Below are positions 9,657-18,872 of a DNA stretch of 64,000 bases, in pieces. How positions within the stretch are numbered: the stretch's first letter is position 1; every line of letters starts with the position of its first letter. The stretch comes from CAWJHE01 sp963842455 (lineage in GTDB: Bacteria > Chloroflexota > Anaerolineae > Anaerolineales > UBA4823), in the NCBI GenBank assembly GCA_963842455.1, contig CAWJHE010000010.1:51264-115263 (forward strand), written 5' to 3'. A program made the position numbers and the translations under genes. The notes beneath the pieces were generated by a model, which saw nothing but the letters and a program-made list of their open reading frames with translations, was not told where the DNA came from and did no database searches.

Positions 9657-10011
9657 CCCGCCACAGTTTTCACATTCAGCTGAAGCCATCTTTGCCCGCA
9701 TCCTGGATTTTTATGGTATCTCGTGGGAATATGAACCGCGTACCTTTCCCCTGGAATGGGATCAGCAGGGCAACCCTTCTATCGCCTTTACACCGGATTT
9801 TTACTTGCCTGACCAGGATTTATATATTGAATTGACCACCTTGCGGCCCAAATTATCGACACACAAAAATCGCAAATTACGACTGATGAAAACGCTTTAC
9901 CCAGAAATTAATATCAAGCTTTTCAAACGCAAGGAAATGCGTGAGCTGATGCTGAAATTTGGTTTGCTCGACGAAGCTGCCAGCATTCTTAACGGCGAGT
10001 CACAATCCTAA
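9640..10011 (+). CDS. Small protein with Vsr/PD-(D/E)XK-like core
   Basis: This 123-residue protein starts at GTG 9640 and overlaps the previous gene. The stretch FTPDFYLPDQDLYIELT resembles the catalytic core of small homing-endonuclease/Vsr-like proteins, where PDFYLP supplies the Asp and the next strand supplies Glu-x-Lys. Here the third position is Thr and not Lys, so nuclease activity is doubtful. It sits directly before hpt. I do not recognise a characterised homologue, and the nuclease-fold link is an inference from the motif alone. Confidence 0.6.
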   Translation: MNNPDNPPQFSHSAEAIFARILDFYGISWEYEPRTFPLEWDQQGNPSIAFTPDFYLPDQDLYIELTTLRPKLSTHKNRKLRLMKTLYPEINIKLFKRKEMRELMLKFGLLDEAASILNGESQS

Positions 10012-10028
10012 AATACTGGAGTGCAGAA

Positions 10029-10619
10029 ATGAGTGCCAACTGGAAACAGACTTACCCCGGTTACGCAGATGAAATCCAGGAAGTCATCATCAGCCAGGAA
10101 CAAATCCAGGCGAAAGTTCAAGCGCTCGGCAAAGCCATCTCTCAGGATTACCTGGGTCGCAACCCGCTGCTGGTGGGTGTGCTTAAAGGGGTGCTCTTCT
10201 TTTTTGCTGACCTGCTGCGGGAAATCAGCATACCTGTAGAAATGGATTTTATCGCCGTTTCCAGTTATTCCAGCGAATCCCGCGACCAGGGTTACGTGCG
10301 CCTGGTCAAAGACCTGGATATCCCCATCCACAACAGGCATATTCTCTTTGTGGAAGATGTCATCGACACCGGTCTCACCCTGAACTATATCCTGCAAAAT
10401 CTGCGCTCTCGCCAGCCTGCCAGCCTGGAAGTGTGCGCCCTGTTTAACAAACCCGATCACCGCTTGATTGATATCCCATTGCGTTATAAAGGTTTTGATT
10501 TGCCAGACAAATTTGTTGTGGGTTACGGATTGGATTTTAAAGAGAAATTCCGCAATCTACCCTTTATCGGCTTGCTTAAAGCCAGCACGATCCAGAACCG
10601 CGTAAATCCGGAAAGATAA
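10029..10619 (+). CDS. hpt: Hypoxanthine phosphoribosyltransferase
   Basis: This 196-residue purine-salvage enzyme converts hypoxanthine (and usually guanine) plus PRPP to the nucleotide. The PRPP-binding signature is in LFVEDVIDTGLTLNYIL. An N-terminal VLKGVLFFFADLLR segment, the VSSYSSES flexible loop and the C-terminal DKFVVGYGLDF segment are all typical. Length is normal for the bacterial family. It is preceded by a CTGGAG site and lies 17 bp after the Vsr-like gene, probably in the same transcript. Confidence 0.93.
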   Translation: MSANWKQTYPGYADEIQEVIISQEQIQAKVQALGKAISQDYLGRNPLLVGVLKGVLFFFADLLREISIPVEMDFIAVSSYSSESRDQGYVRLVKDLDIPIHNRHILFVEDVIDTGLTLNYILQNLRSRQPASLEVCALFNKPDHRLIDIPLRYKGFDLPDKFVVGYGLDFKEKFRNLPFIGLLKASTIQNRVNPER

Positions 10620-11125
10620 ACTCACTTACAACTGGATCCAGGAACGAAAAATTGAAACGAAGACGGGGGTTAAATAAAAAGTGACAGGGATCCCAAGTAA
10701 CCTTTTCGCCTGGACATTGAACTCATTGAATTTCACAAGTTTTTTCTAGTATAAGGAAAAACCTGCAATTTCCACTTTGTTCATTCTTGGCTTTTACCTA
10801 TCACAAGGATCATAAAGTAATCGATCCGTTATCGTGATCAGGTTTGCCTTGATTGCTCGTTCCAGTTTCGCGTGGTGGTATCAAATCAACTCGGATCTGA
10901 AGTTCACCGCGGCTATGCTGGTTTCGAAGCAGATGCCCTGCGATCCAATTTCTTGGAACGCCCTGTCAATTATCAGTATAGCAAATATAAAAATAAAGTC
11001 AACCAGTTTGGGTGGAATTAGTTTTTTTCTAATCTTTGCCAGAATTCAATGTTCTTTGATATACTCGCAGAAAAGCATAATCACTCAAACTGAAATGAAA
11101 AGTGGACCTAAAGAAAGAACCTCTG
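10620..11125. other. Gene-poor interval with a possible coding remnant
   Basis: No gene with a start and ribosome binding site is convincing here. A stop-free rightward stretch at about 10818-11010 reads plausibly as the C-terminal piece of a protein (it contains DQVCLDCSFQF and SNFLERPVNYQY) but begins just after a stop codon and has no start. The region 10980-11125 is AT-rich and probably carries the promoter of the following gene. Confidence 0.3.
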
Positions 11126-12220
11126 ATGACCGAATTCAGCACAAAACAAAATCGCCTGCGAGAATTACTTTCCGCTCACCAGTTACAGGCTCTGCTTCTG
11201 CAACGCAGCAGCAGTTTCGCCTGGGCAACCTGCGGCGCTGCATCCTATGTCAATACAGCTTCAACCACCGGAGCAGCCTCCCTGCTAATTACTCCCGATA
11301 AACATTATGTCATCACCACCAATATTGAAGCTACCCGGCTGGAGCTGGAAGAAAAGCTGCAGTACCAGGGTTGGGATTTTCAGGTCTATCCGTGGTATAA
11401 GCAGAATGATTTGATTGATAAGCTGGCTGGTCCAGGAAAATTAGGCTCAGATTTTCCCCGGCCCAGTGCAGTGGATTTGAGCGCAGAAATCTCCCGCTTG
11501 CGCTGTGCCTTACTACCAGAGGAGAATATCCGCTTTCGGGTCCTGGCCCGCCTGTGTGCGGAGAGTATGAATGCTGCTATCCTGTCCGTCAAACCAGGGA
11601 TGAGCGAACACCAGGCTGCCAGCCTATTGGCCAAACAGACCCTCTCGCGCGGTGTGCAAGCCATTGTTAACCTGGTTGCGGCCGATGAGCGCATTGACCA
11701 CTTCAGACACCCGCTGCCGACCTTTAACGATATTGACAAGTACCTGATGTTGGTCCTGGTAGGTCGTCGCTGGGGATTGACGTGTTCTATCAGCCGGCTG
11801 GTTTATTTCGGCAAACTGCCGGATGAGTTGCGCCAAAAATCCGAAGCTCTGGCAAGAATTGATGCCGCCTTGATCGACGCAACTCAACCCGGAACTGCCA
11901 TGCAGCAAGCCTTTGCAGCCGGCCTGGCAGCATATGCACAGCAGGGTTACCCCGACGAATGGCGCAACCACCATCAGGGCGGACCAACTGCCTATGAGAC
12001 ACGTGAATTCCTGGTCAACGAAAACAGCCGGGAGATCGTCCAACCTGGGATGGTGTTTGCCTGGAATCCATCCATCACCGGTTGCAAATCGGAAGACAGC
12101 ATCGAAATTGGAGCGCAATCCAACGACGTGCTGACACAAATCACCGGTTGGCCGGTGATCGAAGTACCTGTTGGCGAGCGTGTCTACGCCCGGCCAGGCA
12201 TTCTGGAAGTCGATCGATAA
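11126..12220 (+). CDS. M24 (pita-bread fold) aminopeptidase-like protein lacking metal ligands
   Basis: The 364-residue protein has the two-domain layout of Xaa-Pro peptidases: an N-terminal creatinase-like domain (about 1-150) and a C-terminal pita-bread domain. The expected first and second metal-binding aspartates are missing: the strand normally reading vDxG...SDxTR reads LVLVGRRWGLTCSISR. A HHQGGPTAYE segment replaces the usual GHGIG loop, and EDSIEIG keeps one Glu. A non-peptidase or altered-metal role is likely. Start chosen at ATG 11126 (MTEFSTK); a GTG 24 bp upstream is possible. Stands alone. Confidence 0.7.
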   Translation: MTEFSTKQNRLRELLSAHQLQALLLQRSSSFAWATCGAASYVNTASTTGAASLLITPDKHYVITTNIEATRLELEEKLQYQGWDFQVYPWYKQNDLIDKLAGPGKLGSDFPRPSAVDLSAEISRLRCALLPEENIRFRVLARLCAESMNAAILSVKPGMSEHQAASLLAKQTLSRGVQAIVNLVAADERIDHFRHPLPTFNDIDKYLMLVLVGRRWGLTCSISRLVYFGKLPDELRQKSEALARIDAALIDATQPGTAMQQAFAAGLAAYAQQGYPDEWRNHHQGGPTAYETREFLVNENSREIVQPGMVFAWNPSITGCKSEDSIEIGAQSNDVLTQITGWPVIEVPVGERVYARPGILEVDR

Positions 12221-12252
12221 CCTGAGATCTATCTCGCTAGAAATAAGCCTGT

Positions 12253-13035
12253 CTATTCAAACTGTCCGGGTCCCTGACGGAGACGGTCGATGAAAGCTGC
12301 CATCGCCTCGTAATGCGAGCCTCTCCAGTAAACCTGGTCGCAATTGCCGCATAGATGGAATTCATCATAGTATTTGCTTGTTAAGGGTAATAAGCGATCC
12401 ACTATTTCAGCCTTTTCAACTGGTACCAGGGGATGGTTGCAGCGCAGACAGCGATTAAATGGCTTGATCTGACCCAGTAAATCAAAACGTAGCAGAACCT
12501 CACCCACTTGCAGTCTGGGAGAGAGGCTGCGCAGACAATACCCCAACTTAACCTGCTTGCGCATCAAAAGTCCCCGGTCGCGCGTGAGCAGCACACGCAG
12601 GGATTCTTCTGCCAGTGAAGCCAGCTCCGGGTCCTGGTAATCATTACGATACCAGGTGTCAAAACCTAACATGCGCAGGTAAACAGCAAGTTTTCCCAGG
12701 TGGTTATCTAAAAGAAATCTGGGCTCCCCAGTTGGCCAATCAACATCGAATCGTTTTGTGGAATCGCCCGTAGCTGGTCCCGGTCGCTGATGATTGATAT
12801 GCGCATCAAAAGGGAAAACATCTACACGATCATGGTTTTTCAGACGGGATGACATGCCAACAGCTTGATCATTGACCAGGATGACGCTGACCTCGGTGTG
12901 CGGGATTCGCAGTGATTCAACCAGGTGTTTTACGGTCTGGTGCGGTGAAAAGACCATCTCAACGCTGCTGCCTTGCCGGGCGCGGGACAAAAATGCATTC
13001 AATGAACCGTGAAAATAGAATTCAGCCTGGATCAC
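12253..13035 (-). CDS. Mut7-C RNase domain protein with N-terminal ubiquitin-like domain
   Basis: This 260-residue protein has an N-terminal ThiS/ubiquitin-like domain (residues 1-80, ending around DRVDVFPFDA) followed by a Mut7-C domain: a PIN-like nuclease core (PRFLLDNHLGKLAVYLRMLG, LLTRDRGLL) and a C-terminal zinc ribbon with CLRC and CGNC pairs. Mut7-C domains are predicted RNases. The ubiquitin-like fusion is a recurring bacterial architecture of unknown partner. Transcribed leftward, converging with the M24-like gene. Confidence 0.88.
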   Translation of the reverse strand: MIQAEFYFHGSLNAFLSRARQGSSVEMVFSPHQTVKHLVESLRIPHTEVSVILVNDQAVGMSSRLKNHDRVDVFPFDAHINHQRPGPATGDSTKRFDVDWPTGEPRFLLDNHLGKLAVYLRMLGFDTWYRNDYQDPELASLAEESLRVLLTRDRGLLMRKQVKLGYCLRSLSPRLQVGEVLLRFDLLGQIKPFNRCLRCNHPLVPVEKAEIVDRLLPLTSKYYDEFHLCGNCDQVYWRGSHYEAMAAFIDRLRQGPGQFE

Positions 13036-13096
13036 AATTTCAGTTTACAATAAGACTTGAACAGCGTCAACACTCACACCTGCGCTTAAGACGACT

Positions 13097-16000
13097 ATGG
13101 TAGTACATCTAAACACCCATTCCCATTACTCATTCCTGGAAGGGCTGCCCAGTCCGGAACAACTGGTGCAGGCAGCGGTCCAGGCTGGCATGCCAGCACT
13201 GGCATTGACCGATACCAATGGGCTGAGCGGAGCGGTTGAATTTCAGGATCATTGCAGCCTGGCAGGTATCCAGGCAATTTTCGGAATGGAGTGCTGGCTT
13301 TCCGATATTCGGGCTAGATCTGCATGTTCCCGACCAGCAATCACCAACCTATGCGCAATCAACTCGATCCAAACCATCCTTTGATCGCCTGGTGTTACTG
13401 GCCGAAAACGAGCAAGGGTGGTCTAACCTGTGCTGGTTGAGCAGCAAATTACACAGTGAACCTGGCGGCAACGCCACCCCGGTGACGCTCGCAGACCTGG
13501 CCTCCCATCACCAGGGCCTGGTTTGCCTGGCCGGCGGTGTGCGATCTCTGCTTGCCTACCAGATGCGTATGAATGCAGAAAACGCTGCACATCAAAGCTT
13601 AGCAGAGCTGCAGCAGATCTTACCCAAAAAGCCTCTACATCAATCTGCAAATCCACCAACCAAAAGACGTGCGGTTGTGCTCCAACCTGGCAAGGCTGGC
13701 CCGACGAATGAATTTGCCGCTCGTGGCTTCGCATGAGATACATTATTTAAACGATAAGGATGAAGAATTGCAGCGCTTGATGACTGCCATTCGTCTTAAC
13801 CGACCCATCCGAGAGGTTGATCCTAGCGAAACCGCAGCCGCCCACGCCAGTTTCCTGACCCCTGCGGAAATGGACCAGCGTTTCCAGGCATATCCCCAAG
13901 CGCTGCGCAACAGTGTTCGCATCGCCGAGCGCTGCCAATTCCGCCTGCCGTTAGGCAAGACCCATTTCCCCGTTCCTGCGCTTGCCCTCCGGAGAAAGCG
14001 CCGATTCTCTGCTGCGTAAAAAAGCCCTGGCTGGCGCAATAGAACGCTATGGGCAGATCACTTCTGAAATCCAGTTGCGCCTGGATCACGAGCTATCCAT
14101 CATCGCCGCAATGCGGTTTTGCGGCGCTTTTCCTGATCGTTGAAAAAATCATCCGCTTTACTCGCCAACAGGGCATCCCATTTTCTTCACGCGGCTCAGC
14201 CGCCTCCTCTCTGGTAGCTTTCTGCCTGGGAATCACCACCCCCGACCCACTCAAACTCAACCTGTACTTCGAGCGCTTCTTGAACCCGGCTCGCGCCACC
14301 CCGCCAGATATCGATACAGACCTGTGTTCCAGGCGACGAGATGAAGTCTTAAATTTTGTCACAAACGAATTTGGCGTCGAGAGAGTCGCGATGGTAGCCA
14401 CCGTTAACCGATTTCGCGAGCGCTCTGCCTTGCGTGAATGCGCTAAGGCATATGGCCTGTCACCAGCAAAAATCCAGGAACTGGTCGAGCGATTGCCTTA
14501 TCGCTGGTTCGGTCCAGGCGCATCCGCGGATGTACAGCCTTTTGATAGTCTGCGCCAGGCCTTTCCGCAGCCGGACATCCAGCACTTGATCGACCAGGCA
14601 ACCCAGGTGCTGCGAAAGCCTCGCCACCTGTCCATCCACCCAGGAGGTCTCGTGGTCGCCCCAGGCTTGATGACGGATTTCGTCCCAACCATCCTGGCGC
14701 CTAAGGGTCTGCTGGTCACCCAGTTCGATCACTACCATATTGAGCGGCTTGGATCTGGTTAAAATAGACCTTCTGGGGATTCGTGGGTTGAGCGTTCTGG
14801 GTGATGTGGAACAGACCATCAGGCAGAGACAGACCCACCAATCAGGTGAACCACTCTTGAAAGCAACCAGCTCGATGGGAAAAAGCCCTATCCCCTGGCC
14901 AAGTTTTTTCAGTGACCAGAAAAGCGATCCTTTAGTTGGAAGAATTGCTGCAAGAAGGAGCGCACCATCGGCTGCTTCCAGATCGAAAGCCCGGGTATGC
15001 GCGCCACTTTGCGCGAGATCAACGCCTGCCGGCTGGAAGATATCATGGTCGCCCTGGCGCTATACCGCCCTGGACCGCTGACCGGAGGATTGAAACGGAC
15101 TTTTGTCGAGCGATACCGTGCAAAGCAAGCAGGCGAGACATCAGCATTTGAGCACCTGCATCCTTCTCTGGCGCCTTTGCTGGATGAGACATATGGAGTT
15201 ATCCTGTATCAAGAACAAGTGCTGCGCATTGCCCACGAACTGGCTGGTTTCTCCCTGGCAGAAGCCGACTTACTGCGCCGCGCCATGAGCCATTTCGATC
15301 CCGGTAAACAGATGCAGACACTGCAAGAAAAATTTGTCGAAGGAGCCGCTTTGCGCCAGGGAATTCCACCCGAAACAGCTGAGCGAATTTGGGAATTGAT
15401 GGCTGCCTTTGCCGGCTATGGCTTCCCCAAAGCGCATGCCGCTTCCTATGCGCAAATTGCCTGGCGCGCCGCCTGGAGCAAGGTCCACCACCCTGCCATC
15501 TTTATGGCAGCCGTTTTAGCGAATTGGGGTGGTTATTATAGCCAACGCGTCTATCTGAACGAAGCTCGCCGCCTGGGTCTGACTGTACGCGCCCCTCATA
15601 TTAACTATGCGCAACGTGAATTTAGTGTACAATATTCAGGACAGCAAGCTGCGCTCTTCATGGGTTTGGACCAGGTAAGGGACTTGACTCGCAATACCCA
15701 GAAACGCATGATCGCCGCAAGACCTTTTACCTCGTTGACAGATTTCCTGGTCAAAGTTGACCCACGCCCGCAAGAAGTTGAGAATCTCATCCGGGTTGGC
15801 GCCTTGGAAGGATTGGGGGAAATCCCCGCACTGCTACGGCAGGTAAGCAAACAGGATTGGAAGAAAGGTCAATTCCCCCTGTTCGACCTGGCTCAGCACT
15901 GAACAAACGGAAGAGTGGCCTGTGCAACAAATCATTGCTGACCAGGAAGCCATTCTTGGCGCAGCTGTGATCGCTCACCCACTGGAGCTGGCTGCAGAGC

Positions 16001-16315
16001 GCATCAAAGCCAGCTGGGGCAATTTCCACCGTGGAAGCCATACAGTGCCCGGGACAACATATCAGGGTGGCAGGAATGCGCCAGACCTGGCGGCGCGGTA
16101 AAAATGCCCGTGGGGATGTTTACTACTTCATGTCTTTGGAAGATCTAGAAGGTATGTTAGACGTATTCATTCCAGGTGAGGTTTACCGCAAATACCGCAA
16201 CGCCTTCAGTAAACCTGGTCCCTGGATTATTGAGGGTTTGCTCGAACCGGATACGACCAGCGGCGAATGCACTTTACGGGCTGCCAAGGTGGAATTACTG
16301 GATGCACCGTTTTAA
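13097..16315 (+). pseudogene. DNA polymerase III alpha subunit, DnaE2/ImuC-like, broken by about nine +1 shifts
   Basis: The pieces read in order as a C-family polymerase. They are a PHP domain (HLNTHSHYSFLEG at the start), palm motifs (SSRGSAASSLVAFCLGI and PPDIDTDL with two catalytic aspartates), LVKIDLLGIRGLSV, GCFQIESPGMRATL, the fingers region with ALYRPGPL, YGFPKAHAASYA, and a final OB-fold module at 16031-16315. The frame moves +1 near 13297, 13630, 13987, 14111, 14752, 14920, 14965, 15890 and 16008, and an in-frame TAG sits at 14933-14935. Nine single-base removals give 1069 residues, the size of error-prone DnaE2/ImuC and shorter than DnaE1. No imuA/imuB neighbours. Either decayed or badly assembled. 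Confidence 0.8.
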
Positions 16316-16404
16316 ATATGCTTGGTCCTTCCCATTTCTTCCAGCGAGATTTTGTCCCAAAGTGGGATTTGAAAATCTGGTAGTACAGGAATTCCTCCTT
16401 CATG

Positions 16405-16499
16405 CTGGAACGCGGCACACGGGCGATGACTGCGTCCACTGCAGCGCCTGGGGTAATTGAAGGCAAAATCAGGTGCTGGAGGCTGCTGACCAATACCAT
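16405..16499 (-). pseudogene. Relic of a peptide ABC transporter permease (DppB type)
   Basis: Reading leftward from 16499, about 30 residues (VSSLQHLILPSITPGAA, then AVIARVPRSSM) match the EAA-loop region of DppB permeases. They resemble the intact copy at 24583-25593, which reads ISSLKHLILPGVTLGAA then AVVARVIRSSM. A stop precedes the segment and homology upstream continues only in another frame. It is a decayed fragment on the opposite strand to the island that begins next to it. Confidence 0.65.
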
Positions 16500-16581
16500 C
16501 TATTCTTTCGCCTTTCATTGCTCAACCTGTGTTACCAGCCTGAACATTTACAAATATTCGATAATTCTCATTATCTGAACA

Positions 16582-16628
16582 ATGTAATATATATTACGTT
16601 CAAATCTTTATGTAATAAGTATTGCGTT
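16582..16628. promoter_or_regulatory. Two operator-like palindromes upstream of the RpiR gene
   Basis: Site 1 (16582-16600) contains the perfect palindrome GTAATATATATTAC. Site 2 (16610-16628) is a near copy, GTAATAAGTATTGC. The two 19-bp sites share 16 positions and start 28 bp apart. Site 2 overlaps the -35 element of the predicted promoter, as expected for a repressor site. The likely binder is the RpiR-family regulator encoded just downstream. Confidence 0.55.
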
Positions 16629-16650
16629 GTTCCGAAATTTGTTTTATAAT
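16622..16650 (+). promoter_or_regulatory. Predicted sigma-70 promoter of the island
   Basis: A perfect TATAAT at 16645-16650 lies 17 bp after TTGCGT at 16622-16627, in a strongly AT-rich stretch ending in an ACGGAG ribosome binding site before ATG 16685. It probably drives the RpiR-opine dehydrogenase pair and perhaps the whole island. Confidence 0.6.
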
Positions 16651-16684
16651 ATATTTATTAACGTAATTTAAAAACGGAGTCTTT

Positions 16685-17551
16685 ATGGAGCAATTCCCCG
16701 ATAGCATAAGATTTCACATCACAAGATTAGCCGAAACGCTCACTCCAAAGCAGAAGGAGATTGCCAAGTATATTCTGGACAATCCATATTTTACATCGTA
16801 TGCCTCTGCTAATGAACTGGGCGAAAAAAATAATACGACTGCAGCAACAGTAGTGCGTTTCGCTCAAAGTCTTGGGTATGATGGATATAATCAACTTCAG
16901 GATGCCCTCCGAGTCGAGTTTCCGAATTACATGACAACCACAGCGCGAATGCAAAAACGCATGAGCGCAGAGACACCACCGCACTCAAACTTACACCAGG
17001 TCTTCTATACTGATATAAAGAATATCGAACGAACAGCCAGCAATGTATCTGAAAAATTAGTCAACGACGCGCTGGATACAATTATTAAAGCAAAACGCAT
17101 CTGGGTCACAGGGGCAGGTCTTTCTTATGGTCCATCTGTCTTCATGGCTCATTCGCTTAAAGTGATGGGATTTGATGCTCAGGCATTTCAAGGAGAAATT
17201 CTCCAATCTGCTGTTGATCAATCTAGAATGAAACCCAACGATCTCTTGATCGCAATCGATTTGTGGCGATACGTGCGGATGACGGTCAATACGGTTTCAT
17301 TCGCCAAAAGCATAGGCACACCTGTCATCGCAATTACCGATAGCGTTGTGTCCCCACTTGCCCAATCTGCAGATATCGCTTTTGAAATAGCTACAGAAGG
17401 AATTGCTCACAGTCGTTCCATAACGGCATTAATGTCTGTGCTCAATGTTTTAATTGCAATGCTGGCAGATCGCGTTCCCGAACAAGTTTACGAATCTCTT
17501 AAGCGAGTGGATGAAATCTACCGCGCCAATGGTTTGTTGGTAATCACATGA
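16685..17551 (+). CDS. RpiR/MurR-family transcriptional regulator
   Basis: This 288-residue regulator has an N-terminal helix-turn-helix domain (about 1-80, with LTPKQKEIAKYILDNP and AATVVRFAQSLGY) and a C-terminal SIS sugar/phospho-ligand domain (about 120-260, with RIWVTGAGLSYG and VIAITDS). Family members sense phosphosugars or, in several clusters, amino-acid-derived ligands. Here its gene starts the island and overlaps the opine dehydrogenase gene by four bases (ATGA). It therefore most likely controls this cluster and its own promoter through the palindromes at 16582-16628. The effector is unknown. Confidence 0.9.
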   Translation: MEQFPDSIRFHITRLAETLTPKQKEIAKYILDNPYFTSYASANELGEKNNTTAATVVRFAQSLGYDGYNQLQDALRVEFPNYMTTTARMQKRMSAETPPHSNLHQVFYTDIKNIERTASNVSEKLVNDALDTIIKAKRIWVTGAGLSYGPSVFMAHSLKVMGFDAQAFQGEILQSAVDQSRMKPNDLLIAIDLWRYVRMTVNTVSFAKSIGTPVIAITDSVVSPLAQSADIAFEIATEGIAHSRSITALMSVLNVLIAMLADRVPEQVYESLKRVDEIYRANGLLVIT

Positions 17552-18756
17552 CAACTCAAATTACAATTTGTGGCGGTGGAAATGCTGCCCACACACTAGC
17601 CGGACTACTCAGCAGCCAACAAGAACTTTCTGTCCATATCTATGCCCCTATGGGCAATGAAGCACAACTCTGGCAGGAAGGCATCCAACAAAATAACGGC
17701 ATAACAGTTAATACCCCCGTCGGAACAATTCAAGGTCGACCAGATTCCATCTGCTATGATCCCAGGGATGCTGTGATGGGATCGAAAGTGATCCTTCTGG
17801 CATTACCAGCTTTTGCACATGAACTAATCTTAAAACAAATAGCGGAATACATCTCCCCCGATACTTGGGTAGGCGCCATACCGGCGCGAGGTGGCTTCGA
17901 CCTGTGTGTACTTGATGTGTTTAAAAAGCGCATATCTGAAATATCAGTTTTTGGCTTTCAGACCCTCCCATGGGCTTGTCGAATCCAGGAATTCGGGAAA
18001 CAAGTCACGATCTTGGGTACTAAAGAGCAGGTGGACTTGACTGCATGTCCACCGGAGATGGCGCCGGTAATTTCAGCTCAATTCAAGGAGTGGCTGGGAT
18101 TGGTCATTAATCCAATTGGCAATTTCCTGAGCCAGGCTCTGGCAGATACCGGGCAGATCATTCACCCAGGCATCATGTACGGGCTATTTCATGACTGGGA
18201 TGGGCAACCATATAAGAAACCTAGATTGTTCTACCAGGGTGTGGATTCCAGTATTGCGGCCACACTACAACAGATGAGCGATGAGATCCAATTGCTGCGC
18301 GCCTCCCTGGAAGGTTCTTACCCAGATTTGGATCTGAGTGCTGTGCGCCCGATCGGTGATTGGTTGATGCGTTCCTATAAGCCCTATATTGTTGATAATA
18401 GTTCTCTGCAGTCCAGCTTTGCAACCAATAAAAGCTATGCCGGTTTGCTGGCGCCCATGAAAAAAACGGAAGACGGTTTTATTCCCGATTTCAAGGCTCG
18501 CTATCTCTCAGAGGATGTACCCTATAACTTGCTGGTTACACGCGGTATCGCTGAACTGGCAGATGTTTCCACCCCGGTGATTGACAAGGTGCTCTTGTGG
18601 TCACAATTAAGACTGGTCAAGGAATACCTCGTTTCCGGGAAAATGCAAGGAGCCGATCTGCAAAACTCCCGCTCCCCGCAACGATACGGCTTCACAAGTC
18701 TGGATCCATTCATGCAAGAAATGCGTTACCTGTCAGCAGGACAATCCAATCCATAG
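17548..18756 (+). CDS. Opine dehydrogenase family protein (octopine/nopaline dehydrogenase fold)
   Basis: This 402-residue protein has an N-terminal Rossmann domain with ITICGGGNAAHTLAG (nucleotide binding, residues 5-19) and a C-terminal helical octopine-dehydrogenase domain with IIHPGIMYG, whose His206 matches the family catalytic His, and the LSEDVPYNLLV segment. Family enzymes interconvert an opine (an N-carboxyalkyl amino acid) with an amino acid plus a 2-oxo acid using NAD(P)H. In a catabolic cluster the direction would be opine oxidation. Translationally coupled to the RpiR gene; 116 bp separate it from the B12 fusion gene. Substrate by inference an ornithine- or arginine-type opine. 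Confidence 0.85.
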   Translation: MTTQITICGGGNAAHTLAGLLSSQQELSVHIYAPMGNEAQLWQEGIQQNNGITVNTPVGTIQGRPDSICYDPRDAVMGSKVILLALPAFAHELILKQIAEYISPDTWVGAIPARGGFDLCVLDVFKKRISEISVFGFQTLPWACRIQEFGKQVTILGTKEQVDLTACPPEMAPVISAQFKEWLGLVINPIGNFLSQALADTGQIIHPGIMYGLFHDWDGQPYKKPRLFYQGVDSSIAATLQQMSDEIQLLRASLEGSYPDLDLSAVRPIGDWLMRSYKPYIVDNSSLQSSFATNKSYAGLLAPMKKTEDGFIPDFKARYLSEDVPYNLLVTRGIAELADVSTPVIDKVLLWSQLRLVKEYLVSGKMQGADLQNSRSPQRYGFTSLDPFMQEMRYLSAGQSNP

Positions 18757-18872
18757 GCCTTTAGAAGTAGACGACATGGGTCCATTCCCTTGAATTTGTC
18801 CTTTACAAACAATACCATAACCTTGACCACGGAAAATACCAATGAACCACAATTTTCTTGGAGGAAAATTTG

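Noticed and set aside
10834..11301. Open frame of 155 codons overlapping the M24-like gene start
   Set aside because: No ribosome site, odd composition, and it overlaps the well-supported gene in another frame.
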